This document shows positions 32,907-40,676 of a DNA stretch of 56,103 nt, piece by piece. Made by a program: the position numbers and the translations under genes. Location of the stretch: positions 6,224 to 62,326 of the forward strand of contig NZ_LWIG01000022.1 in NCBI RefSeq assembly GCF_002068095.1, written 5' to 3'. Source of the stretch: Bradyrhizobium sacchari. Its GTDB lineage: Bacteria; Pseudomonadota; Alphaproteobacteria; Rhizobiales; Xanthobacteraceae. How positions within the stretch are numbered: position 1 is the stretch's first letter; every line of letters starts with the position of its first letter. A model generated the notes under the pieces. The model saw only the letters and a program-made list of their open reading frames with translations. It did no database searches and had not been told where the DNA came from.

Positions 32907-34238
32907 ATGAGCCAGACCACGACCTATGCCGGTTCCGCCGGCGCTGCCAAGAGCGAAATCGAGACCTCGACCATCCGCGCCATCTCCTGGCGCCTGATTC
33001 CGTTCCTGGTGCTGGCTTACTTCTTCTCCTATCTCGACCGCGTCAATCTCGGCTTCGCCGCGCTGACCATGAATGCGGAGCTGAAGTTCACGCCGCTGAT
33101 CTTCTCCTGGGGCGCCGGCATCTTCTTCATCGGCTATTTCATCTTCGAGGTGCCGAGCAACTTGGCGCTGGAGAAATTCGGCGCCAGCCGCTGGATCGCC
33201 CGCATCATGGTGACCTGGGGCATCATCTCGGCCTTGATGGCCATGGTCAGCGGCGTGACCAGCTTCTACGTCCTGCGCTTCCTGCTGGGCGTCGCCGAAG
33301 CCGGCTTCTTCCCCGGCATCATCCTCTATCTCACCTATTGGTATCCGGCCGAATATCGTGCCCGTTTCCTCGCTGCCTTTGCCATCGCCGTTCCTGTCTC
33401 GACCGTGATCGGCGCCCCGATCTCGGGCCTGCTGCTCGGGCTCGACGGTCTGATGGGGCTGAGGGGCTGGCAGTGGCTGTTCATCATCGAGGGCATCCCC
33501 TCGGTGCTGCTCGGCATCGTCACCTGGTTCTATCTCACCGACAAGCCGGAGAAGGCGGACTGGCTTTCGGCCGAGCAGAAGGCCTGGCTCAAGGCAAAGC
33601 TCGATTCCGAAATCGCGGCAAAGCGGGCGGTGAAGCACTTGTCGCTCGGCGAGGCGCTGTCCTCGCCCAAGGTGATCGCGCTCAGCCTGATCTATTTCGG
33701 CTTCGTCGGGGCGCTCTACGGCATGCAGTTCTGGCTGCCGCAGATCGTCAAGGCATTTGGTCTCACCAATGCGCAGACCGGCTTCGTCACCGCGATTCCC
33801 TATCTGTTCGGCACCATCGCCATGATCCTGTGGGCACGTCATTCCGATGCCACGCGCGAGCGCGTGTTCCATGTCGGCGCGCCGCTTCTGCTCACGGCGG
33901 TCGCGCTCGGCGTCTCCTCCTATCTCACCGATCCCACCATGACGATGGTGGCGCTGACGGTCGCCGCGATCGGCGTGTTCTGTTGCTTCGGCGTGTTCTG
34001 GACCCTGCCGACCGCCTGGCTCTCCGGAACGGCCGCCGCCGGTGCCATTGCGCTCATCAACTCGATCGGCAACCTCGCCGGCTTCGGCGGTCCCTATCTC
34101 ATCGGCTGGGTCAAGGAGGCGACGGGGCAGACCTCGACCGGTCTGCTGGTCCTCGCGGTCCTGCCGCTGCTCGCCGGCATCCTGGTGTTTGTGGGCGGCC
34201 ACGACACCAAGCACGAGTTCGCTGATCAGGGGCGGTGA
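32907..34238 (+). CDS. MFS transporter, anion:cation symporter (tartrate/phthalate-like) family
   Basis: The 443-residue protein has twelve predicted helices. The first helix carries FSYLDRVNLGFAAL and the third-fourth region GVAEAGFFPGIILYLTYWYP, both hallmarks of the ACS family, which imports organic anions such as tartrate, phthalate or glucarate with protons. GGGGGAA precedes ATG 32907. No catabolic genes are adjacent, so the substrate is open. It is divergent from the DUF2809 gene. Confidence 0.87.
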   Translation: MSQTTTYAGSAGAAKSEIETSTIRAISWRLIPFLVLAYFFSYLDRVNLGFAALTMNAELKFTPLIFSWGAGIFFIGYFIFEVPSNLALEKFGASRWIARIMVTWGIISALMAMVSGVTSFYVLRFLLGVAEAGFFPGIILYLTYWYPAEYRARFLAAFAIAVPVSTVIGAPISGLLLGLDGLMGLRGWQWLFIIEGIPSVLLGIVTWFYLTDKPEKADWLSAEQKAWLKAKLDSEIAAKRAVKHLSLGEALSSPKVIALSLIYFGFVGALYGMQFWLPQIVKAFGLTNAQTGFVTAIPYLFGTIAMILWARHSDATRERVFHVGAPLLLTAVALGVSSYLTDPTMTMVALTVAAIGVFCCFGVFWTLPTAWLSGTAAAGAIALINSIGNLAGFGGPYLIGWVKEATGQTSTGLLVLAVLPLLAGILVFVGGHDTKHEFADQGR

Positions 34239-34248
34239 GGGGATTCTT

Positions 34249-34306
34249 CCTGGGGTGGGCAAAGGCGCGCCCTTTGCGCGCCGTGCCCACCATCTTTCCC
34301 CGATGG
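34249..34306. repeat. Palindromic repeat, GGGTGGGCAAAGG family
   Basis: GGGGTGGGCAAAGGCGCGCC is mirrored by GCGCGCCGTGCCCACC, with a trailing ATC...GATGGTGG. It directly follows the MFS gene. Confidence 0.75.
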
Positions 34307-34411
34307 TGGCGCTTTGATGGGACGCTACCTTAGCTCACCTTACGATAGCACCTCCGCAGCAAGGCTTTTCCTAAATCCCTACCACCCCTTAACGATCACG
34401 CTTTCCTGATG

Positions 34412-34452
34412 ACTGACGATTATTGACTTTTATCAGTGATTAGTCGACATTC
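34412..34452 (+). promoter_or_regulatory. Candidate promoter/operator of the RND efflux operon
   Basis: An AT-rich stretch upstream of the membrane-fusion gene contains TTGACT (34423-34428) as a good -35, with a weak GACATT about 17 bases on. The inverted pair ACTGA (34412-34416)/TCAGT (34433-34437) brackets the -35 and could be the site of the TetR regulator encoded at the end of the cluster. Confidence 0.45.
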
Positions 34453-34482
34453 CTCTCATTGCAGCCGAAGGAGTGTCCTCCG

Positions 34483-35589
34483 ATGTTCGTCCGGTCCGTT
34501 TTGTCCAGCTATTCCAAGCTTTTGGCGGGTGTGTCGCTGGCCCTGATGGCTGCCTCCCTGGCCGGCTGCAATGACACCGTCGCCGAGAAGGCCGACCCGC
34601 CGCGGCCGGTTCTGGTGGCGACCGCCCATTATGATGCCGAGACCCCGGAGCGCAGCTTCGTCGGCACCGTCAGGCCCCGCATCGAGAGCGATCTCGGCTT
34701 CCGCGTCGCCGGCAAGGTCGCCAAGCGCTTGGTGGAAGTCGGCCAGACTGTCGAGGTCGGTCAGCCGCTCGCCACCCTCGATGAGGTCGACCTGAAGCTC
34801 CAAGCCGAGCAGGCCCTGGCGGAACAGACCGCCGCGACCGGCGTGCTGGCCCAGGCCGCCGCCGCCGAGCAGCGCGCCAAGGATTTGAAGGCCAAGGGCT
34901 GGACCACCGACGCGCAGATGGACTCGAGCCGTGCTGCGGCGGACGAAGCCCGCGCCCGCCTGAATCGCGCCGAGCGCGCGCTCGAGCTGAGCAAGAATTC
35001 CCTTTCCTACGCGACGCTGGTTGCCGACGCCCGTGGCGTCGTCACCGCAACGCTGATCGAGCCCGGCCAGGTGGTCGCCGCGGGCCAGGCTTCGATCCGC
35101 GTCGCCCGCTTTGCCGAGAAGGAAGCGGTCGTCGCGATCCCTGAGACGCTGGTTGGACGCGCCAAGTCGGGCGTCGCCAGCGTCGCTCTTTGGTCGGAGC
35201 CGGACAAGAAGTACGCTGCGAAGCTGCGCGAGATCGCGCCGGCCGCCGATCCCGCCACGCGCACCTATCTCGCAAAGTTCTCGCTGCCCGAGGCCGACGA
35301 CAAGGTCGCGCTCGGCATGACCGCGACGCTGACGCTGTCGGACGCTGCTACGGAGCGCGTCGCGCGGCTGCCGCTGTCGGCGCTGTTCAACGAAGGTGGC
35401 AAGCCGTCCTTCTACGTCGTCGACGACAACGGCGGCGTCACGCTCAAGCCGGTGACGGTGAAGTCCTATGAGAGCAACGACGTCGTCATCACCGGCGGTG
35501 TCGATGAGGGCGCCAAGATCGTCGCCCTCGGCGTGCAGAAGCTCGATCCGGGCCAGCGGGTGCGGGTCGTGTCGTCATTGAGTTTCTAG
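34483..35589 (+). CDS. RND efflux periplasmic adaptor (membrane fusion lipoprotein)
   Basis: The 368-residue protein has a lipoprotein signal with lipobox SLAGC (Cys29), a lipoyl half-motif pair (GTVRPRIESDLGFRVAGKV and GVVTATLIEPGQVVAAGQ), a coiled-coil hairpin rich in Ala/Glu between them (about 105-165) and beta-barrel domains at the C-terminus. It links the inner-membrane RND pump to an outer-membrane channel. GGAG lies close upstream of ATG 34483. A repeat-filled gap of 282 bases separates it from the pump gene. Confidence 0.9.
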   Translation: MFVRSVLSSYSKLLAGVSLALMAASLAGCNDTVAEKADPPRPVLVATAHYDAETPERSFVGTVRPRIESDLGFRVAGKVAKRLVEVGQTVEVGQPLATLDEVDLKLQAEQALAEQTAATGVLAQAAAAEQRAKDLKAKGWTTDAQMDSSRAAADEARARLNRAERALELSKNSLSYATLVADARGVVTATLIEPGQVVAAGQASIRVARFAEKEAVVAIPETLVGRAKSGVASVALWSEPDKKYAAKLREIAPAADPATRTYLAKFSLPEADDKVALGMTATLTLSDAATERVARLPLSALFNEGGKPSFYVVDDNGGVTLKPVTVKSYESNDVVITGGVDEGAKIVALGVQKLDPGQRVRVVSSLSF

Positions 35590-35593
35590 GTCC

Positions 35594-35695
35594 TGACATT
35601 CCGGGGCGGTGCGGAGCACCGAACTATGGCGCGCAATTGCGCACCTGAGAGTCTCGAGATTCCGGGTCTGGTCCTTCGGACCATCCCGGAATGAC
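35594..35695. repeat. Palindromic intergenic repeat (CATTCCGGG family)
   Basis: TGACATTCCGGGGCGG opens and CCATCCCGGAATGAC closes the element; GCGCAATTGCGCACC and TGGTCCTTCGGACCA lie inside. It is the inverse of the element at 23732-23833 and lies between the two efflux genes. Confidence 0.75.
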
Positions 35696-35756
35696 ACGCG
35701 AAGTGAGTTACGTCGTGCAAGGCGAGTTTCGGCCCAAGCGCAAATGCTCGGGGCTG

Positions 35757-35812
35757 AAGCGGCGAAGCGATCCAGAACCTGCCCAGCCCCCTGGATTGCT
35801 TCGCTGCCTCGC
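35757..35812. repeat. Imperfect GCGAAGCGATCCAG inverted repeat
   Basis: GGCGAAGCGATCCAG (35761-35775) faces CTGGATTGCTTCGCT (35791-35805). This is a degenerate copy of the perfect palindrome at 39724-39803. Confidence 0.65.
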
Positions 35813-35871
35813 GACGACGGTTTGAACAGAGCGGCTGTCGTTTTTAACTGGATCGACCTTCGGAGAGTGCG

Positions 35872-38800
35872 ATGAAGCGCTTCAACCTTTCGGCCTGGGC
35901 CGTCAGCCATCCGACACTGGTTCTCTTCCTGATGCTCGTGCTTGGCGTCGCCGGCTTCTTCTCCTATGAGAAGCTCGGCCGCGCCGAGGATCCGTTCTTC
36001 ACGGTGAAGGTGGTCAACGTCTCCGTGATCTGGCCCGGCGCGACCGCGCAGGAGATGCAGACCCAGGTCGCCGATCCCATCGAGAAGAAAATCCAGGAGC
36101 TGCCCTATTTCGAGAAGGTGCAGACTTACTCCAAGCCCGCCTTCACCGCGCTCCAGGTCACTTTCCGCGACAGCACGCCGCCGAAGGATGTGCCCTATCT
36201 CTTCTATCTCCTGCGCAAGAAGCTGGTCGACGTGCAGGGTCAGTTACCGTCCGGCATTCTCGGGCCCGTCGTCAACGACGAGTTCTCCGACGTCGATTCC
36301 ATCCTCTACATGATGACCGGCGACGGCGCCGACTATGCCCAGCTCAAGAAGGTCTCCGAAGGCTTTCGCCAGCGCCTGCTGAAAGTACCGGGCGTCACCA
36401 AGGTCGACGTCTACGGCAACCAGGATGAGCGCATCTTCGTCGAGTTCAGCCACGCCAAGCTCGCCACCCTCGGCATCACGCCGCAGGCGCTGTTCGATTC
36501 GCTCGCCAAGCAGAACAACGTGACCCCGGCCGGCACGGTCGAGACCTCCTCGCAGCGCGTGCCGCTGCGCGTCACCGGCGCGCTCGACGGCGCCAAGGCG
36601 GTCGCCGAAACGCCGGTCGAGAGCAACGGTCGCGTCTTCCGCTTAGGGGATATCGCCACCGTCACCCACGGCTATGTCGATCCGCCGAGCTTCGTCGTCC
36701 GCCAGGAAGGTAAGGCCGCGATCGGCATCGGCGTCGTCACCGCCAAGGGCGCCAACATCCTCGAGCTCGGCAAGCAGGTCGAGAAGGCCACGGCCGAGTT
36801 CATGAAGGCGGTGCCGCAGGGCATCGACGTCAAGCTGATCGCCGACCAGCCCAAAGTGGTCGAGCACGCCGTCGGCGAGTTCGTGCACTCCTTCATGGAA
36901 GCGCTCGTCATCGTGCTGTTCGTCTCTTTTCTAGCGCTCGGCTGGCGCACCGGCATCGTAGTCGCGCTGTCGGTGCCCTTGGTGCTCGGCATCGTCTTCA
37001 TCGTCATGAACACGATGTCGCTCGACCTGCACCGCATCACGCTCGGCGCGCTGATCATCGCGCTCGGCCTGCTCGTTGACGACGCCATCATCGCGGTCGA
37101 GATGATGGTGGTGAAGATGGAGCAGGGCTGGGACCGCATGCGCGCGGCGTCCTTTGCCTGGGAATCCACTGCGTTCCCGATGCTCACGGGAACGCTGGTC
37201 ACGGCCGCTGGCTTCCTCCCCATCGGCTTTGCCAATTCGGCGGTCGGCGAATATGCCGGCAGCATCTTCTGGATCGTGGCGATCGCGCTGGTCGCCTCCT
37301 GGTTCGTGGCGGTGATCTTCACGCCCTATATCGGCGTCAAGCTGCTGCCGGAGATGAAGGCGCACCACAACCACGATCCGCATGCGGTCTACGAGACCCG
37401 CATGTACCGCGGCCTGCGCGCCATCGTGCAATGGTGCGTCAACCACCGCATCACCGTGGTGGCCGCGACCGTCGGCATCTTCGTCGCCTCGATCGTCGGC
37501 TTCGGCCATGTCCAGCAGCAGTTCTTCCCGCTGTCGGAGCGGCCCGAACTGTTCCTGCAACTGCGCCTGCCCGAGGGCACCGCGTTCAACGTCACCGAGA
37601 AGGCCGTGAAGAAGGCCGAGACCCTGCTCAAGGACGACAAGGACATCGAGACCTATACGTCCTATGTCGGCCAGGGCTCGCCGCGCTTCTGGCTCGGCCT
37701 CAACCCGCAGCTGCCGAACGAGGCCTTCGCCGAGATCGTCATCGTCGCCAAGGGCGTCGAGGCGCGCGAGCGCATCAAGGCCAAGATCGAGAACGCGGCC
37801 GCCGACGGCTTCCTGACCGAGGCGCGCGTGCGTGTCGATCGCTTCAACTTCGGTCCGCCGGTCGGCTTCCCCGTGCAATTCCGCGTGATCGGCCCCGATG
37901 CCAACAAGGTGCGCGACATCGCCTACCAGGTCCGCGACGTCATGCGGCAGAACAAGAGCGTCAAGGACGTCCAGCTCGACTGGAACGAGCAGTCGCCCTA
38001 CCTGAAGCTCGTCGTCGACCAGGACCGCGCCCGCGCCATGGGCCTGACCCCGCAGGACGTCTCGCAGGCGCTCGCGATGCTGATTTCGGGCTCGCAGGTC
38101 ACCACCGTGCGCGACGGCATCGAGAAGGTCGGCGTGGTCGCCCGTGCGATCCCGTCCGAGCGCCTCGACCTCGGCGGCGTCGGCGACCTCACCATCACCT
38201 CGCGCAATGGTGTCGCCGTGCCGCTGCAGCAGATCGCCAAGATCGAATATGCCCATGAGGAGCCGATCATGTGGCGGCGTAACCGCGACATGGCGATCAC
38301 CGTACGCTCGGACGTCGTCGATGGCGTGCAGGCGCCCGACATCACCAACCAGATCACGCCGAAGCTGAAGGCGATCAAGGATCACCTCGAGCCCGCCTAC
38401 CGCATCGAGCCGGGTGGGGCGTTCGAGGAATCCGCCAAGGGCAACGCCTCGATCTTCATCCTCTTCCCGGTAATGGTCATGGTGATGCTGACACTGCTGA
38501 TGATCCAGCTGCAGAGCTTCTCGCGCCTGATCCTGGTGTTCCTGACCGCGCCGCTCGGCATCGTCGGTGCCTCTTTCGGCCTCAACGTCGCCAACGCCCC
38601 GTTCGGCTTCGTGGCGCTGCTCGGCCTGATCGCGCTCGCCGGCATGATCATGCGCAACACGGTCATCCTGGTTGACCAGATCGAAACCGACGTCAGCCAC
38701 GGGCTGACCCGGCGCGAGGCGATCGTGGAGGCGACCGTCCGCCGGGCCCGCCCCGTGGTCCTGACGGCGCTCGCCGCCATCCTGGCCATGGTCCCGCTGT

Positions 38801-39009
38801 CGCGCTCGGCCTTCTGGGGCCCGATGGCGATCACGATCATGGGAGGCCTGTTCGTCGCGACCTTCCTGACGCTGCTGTACTTGCCGGGCCTCTATGCCCT
38901 GTGGTTCAGGAAGAGCCTGGACGAGGCGGGCACTCCCGAGCAGCCTGCCGCGCCGCAGCATGGGAGCGATGATCAGCACGCAATTCCGCTTGCTGAAGCG
39001 GCTGAATAA
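35872..39009 (+). CDS. RND-family multidrug efflux permease
   Basis: The 1045-residue inner-membrane proton antiporter has the AcrB-type duplicated layout: helix 1 (about 15-30), large periplasmic loops (about 35-340 and 560-860), and two sets of six helices. The proton-relay Asp pair is visible in GLLVDDAIIAVEMM, and WPGATAQEMQTQVADPIEKK marks the porter domain. The usual Lys in helix 10 is read as Arg in MIMRNTVILVDQI. It works with the adaptor encoded upstream; no outer-membrane channel gene is here. Substrates are unknown. Confidence 0.93.
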   Translation: MKRFNLSAWAVSHPTLVLFLMLVLGVAGFFSYEKLGRAEDPFFTVKVVNVSVIWPGATAQEMQTQVADPIEKKIQELPYFEKVQTYSKPAFTALQVTFRDSTPPKDVPYLFYLLRKKLVDVQGQLPSGILGPVVNDEFSDVDSILYMMTGDGADYAQLKKVSEGFRQRLLKVPGVTKVDVYGNQDERIFVEFSHAKLATLGITPQALFDSLAKQNNVTPAGTVETSSQRVPLRVTGALDGAKAVAETPVESNGRVFRLGDIATVTHGYVDPPSFVVRQEGKAAIGIGVVTAKGANILELGKQVEKATAEFMKAVPQGIDVKLIADQPKVVEHAVGEFVHSFMEALVIVLFVSFLALGWRTGIVVALSVPLVLGIVFIVMNTMSLDLHRITLGALIIALGLLVDDAIIAVEMMVVKMEQGWDRMRAASFAWESTAFPMLTGTLVTAAGFLPIGFANSAVGEYAGSIFWIVAIALVASWFVAVIFTPYIGVKLLPEMKAHHNHDPHAVYETRMYRGLRAIVQWCVNHRITVVAATVGIFVASIVGFGHVQQQFFPLSERPELFLQLRLPEGTAFNVTEKAVKKAETLLKDDKDIETYTSYVGQGSPRFWLGLNPQLPNEAFAEIVIVAKGVEARERIKAKIENAAADGFLTEARVRVDRFNFGPPVGFPVQFRVIGPDANKVRDIAYQVRDVMRQNKSVKDVQLDWNEQSPYLKLVVDQDRARAMGLTPQDVSQALAMLISGSQVTTVRDGIEKVGVVARAIPSERLDLGGVGDLTITSRNGVAVPLQQIAKIEYAHEEPIMWRRNRDMAITVRSDVVDGVQAPDITNQITPKLKAIKDHLEPAYRIEPGGAFEESAKGNASIFILFPVMVMVMLTLLMIQLQSFSRLILVFLTAPLGIVGASFGLNVANAPFGFVALLGLIALAGMIMRNTVILVDQIETDVSHGLTRREAIVEATVRRARPVVLTALAAILAMVPLSRSAFWGPMAITIMGGLFVATFLTLLYLPGLYALWFRKSLDEAGTPEQPAAPQHGSDDQHAIPLAEAAE

Positions 39010-39041
39010 ATGAGAAGAGTGCTGACCAACGAGTCTGACTG

Positions 39042-39641
39042 ATGGCCCTTGTTTCGGAACATATCGAAGTCGACACCCGGGATCGCATCCTCGAGGTGGC
39101 CGAGCGGCTGTTCCGCCAGATCGGCTACCAGAAGACCACGGTCGGCGACATCGCCAAGGAGCTCAGGATGAGCCCCGCCAACGTGTATCGCTTCTTCGAA
39201 TCGAAGAAGGCGATCCACCAGGCGGTGGCGCGGGGCCTGATGGGCGAGGTCGAGCTGGAGGCCCAGCGGATCGTGGCCAGGCCCGGTCCGGTGCTCCCGC
39301 GCTTCCGCGAGCTGCTCACCACCATCCATCGCATGAACACCGAACGCTATGTCGGCGACAACAAACTGCACGAGATGGTCGCGATCGCGATGGAGGAGGA
39401 CTGGGATGTCTGCGTCGCCCATATGGAGTGCATTGCCGGCGTGATCGGCCAGATGATCGCGCAGGGCGCGGCCACCGGCGAGTTCGAGGCGCCCGACCTG
39501 CAACTGGCCTCGCTGTGCGCCTGCACCGCGATGATGCGCTTCTTCCACCCCCAGATGATCGCCCAGTGCGCCACCAAGCCGGGCCCGACCATCGACCAGA
39601 TGATCGATTTCGTCATCGCGGGTCTGTCGCCGCGCCACTGA
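39042..39641 (+). CDS. TetR/AcrR-family regulator of the efflux cluster
   Basis: This 199-residue protein has an N-terminal TetR domain (RILEVAERLFRQIGYQKTTVGDIA and MSPANVYRFFESKKAIHQAV, about 10-55) and a ligand domain of the AcrR type. It follows the pump gene by 32 bases and is likely co-transcribed, which fits a repressor of its own efflux operon. The ribosome site before ATG 39042 is weak. Confidence 0.87.
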   Translation: MALVSEHIEVDTRDRILEVAERLFRQIGYQKTTVGDIAKELRMSPANVYRFFESKKAIHQAVARGLMGEVELEAQRIVARPGPVLPRFRELLTTIHRMNTERYVGDNKLHEMVAIAMEEDWDVCVAHMECIAGVIGQMIAQGAATGEFEAPDLQLASLCACTAMMRFFHPQMIAQCATKPGPTIDQMIDFVIAGLSPRH

Positions 39642-39723
39642 CGGGCGGGCGGATTTCCTCCTATAAACAGCCCGACCGCCCGACTGACCGGTTGGCGGCG
39701 GCAAACGGCGGATCAACAAACTC

Positions 39724-39803
39724 CGTCATTGCGAGCGCAGCGAAGCAATCCAGACTGTCTCCGCGGAGGGATTCTGGATTGCTTCGCTGCGCTCGCAATG
39801 ACG
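39724..39803. repeat. Perfect 31-bp inverted repeat (CATTGCGAGCGCAGCGAAGC family)
   Basis: The arms 39724-39754 and 39773-39803 are perfect complements (CGTCATTGCGAGCGCAGCGA... and its mirror) around an 18-base centre. The right arm contains an ATG in frame with the flavin reductase gene. Perfect arms suggest recent arrival. Confidence 0.92.
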
Positions 39804-39818
39804 AAAAGGAAGCAGCGC

Positions 39819-40442
39819 GTGACCGACAAAGACCTTCACTTCTACGAGCCCTCCAAGGGCCATGGCCTCAAGCACGATCCCTTCAACGCCATCATCGCGC
39901 CGCGGCCGATCGGCTGGATCTCCTCCCGCGACACCGGGGGCCACGTCAACCTCGCGCCCTACAGCTTCTTCAACGCCTTCTGCTACGTGCCCCCAATCAT
40001 CGGCTTCTCCTCCACCAACTGGAAGGACACGGTCGCGAACATGGAGCAGACCCGGGAGTTCGTCTGGAATCTCGCCACCATGGACCTTGCCAAGCAAATG
40101 AACGCGACCGCCGCGCATGTCGCCCCTGAGGTCGACGAGTTCGAGATCGCGGGCCTCACCGCCGTGCCCGGCAAGCTCGTCAACGTGCCGCGCGTCGGCG
40201 AGAGCCCCGTCGCCTTCGAGTGCAAGGTGTCCGACATCGTCCGCCTCAAGGGTGCCAACGGCAAGGAGGCTGATGCCTGGCTGACGCTCGGCGAGGTCGT
40301 CGCCGTCCACATCGACAAGGCCATGATCAAGGACGGCGTCTACCAGACCGCCGCCGCCCGCCCGATCGTCCGCGCCGGCCGCCGCGGCGATTACTTTGAG
40401 ATCAAGCCGGAAAACATGTTCGAGATGGTCCGGCCGGATTAG
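39819..40442 (+). CDS. Flavin reductase-like domain protein (FMN-binding split barrel)
   Basis: The 207-residue protein has the flavin-reductase split barrel: DPFNAIIAPRPIGWISS, then VNLAPYSFFNAF and PPIIGFSS (about 20-75), which bind FMN. Relatives supply reduced flavin to two-component oxygenases or act alone as flavoproteins. I start it at GTG 39819, which has AAAGGA at proper spacing; the in-frame ATG 39798 lies inside the palindromic repeat and is probably fortuitous. No partner oxygenase is adjacent. Confidence 0.82.
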   Translation: MTDKDLHFYEPSKGHGLKHDPFNAIIAPRPIGWISSRDTGGHVNLAPYSFFNAFCYVPPIIGFSSTNWKDTVANMEQTREFVWNLATMDLAKQMNATAAHVAPEVDEFEIAGLTAVPGKLVNVPRVGESPVAFECKVSDIVRLKGANGKEADAWLTLGEVVAVHIDKAMIKDGVYQTAAARPIVRAGRRGDYFEIKPENMFEMVRPD

Positions 40443-40461
40443 GCCGGGCTCTCTCGACGCA

Positions 40462-40502
40462 GTCATTCCGGGCTCGCGCCAAGAGGCGCGCCCCGGAATG
40501 AC
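40462..40502. repeat. Short GTCATTCCGGG/CCCGGAATGAC palindrome
   Basis: GTCATTCCGGGCTCGCGCC is mirrored by GGCGCGCCCCGGAATGAC around a short AAGA centre. It follows the flavin reductase stop. Confidence 0.82.
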
Positions 40503-40531
40503 GCCGAGAGACATTGCACCTCAACCCTCCC

Positions 40532-40557
40532 GGAACTGCCCCCACGCCCCGGCCGTT
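40532..40557 (+). promoter_or_regulatory. Weak candidate EcfG-type promoter upstream of fadE
   Basis: GGAAC (40532-40536), 17 bases, then CGTT (40554-40557) fit the looser EcfG spacing. The leader to fadE would be about 110 bases, and the motif is in GC-rich DNA where chance matches are plausible. Confidence 0.3.
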
Positions 40558-40676
40558 ATGGTCTGGACGGCCGCCCGGCCGCGTCAATTCGCTTCGTTTT
40601 GCCCGTGAAGTGTTCACGCACCCCCGCCACTTTCCGCTAAAATGCCCTGTCACCGCGCCGATCCATGAGGTCCGCC

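Noticed and set aside
40532..40557. EcfG control of the beta-oxidation operon
   Set aside because: The match needs a 17-base spacer and a long leader in GC-rich DNA; kept only as a low-confidence site and not used in the stress-regulon finding.
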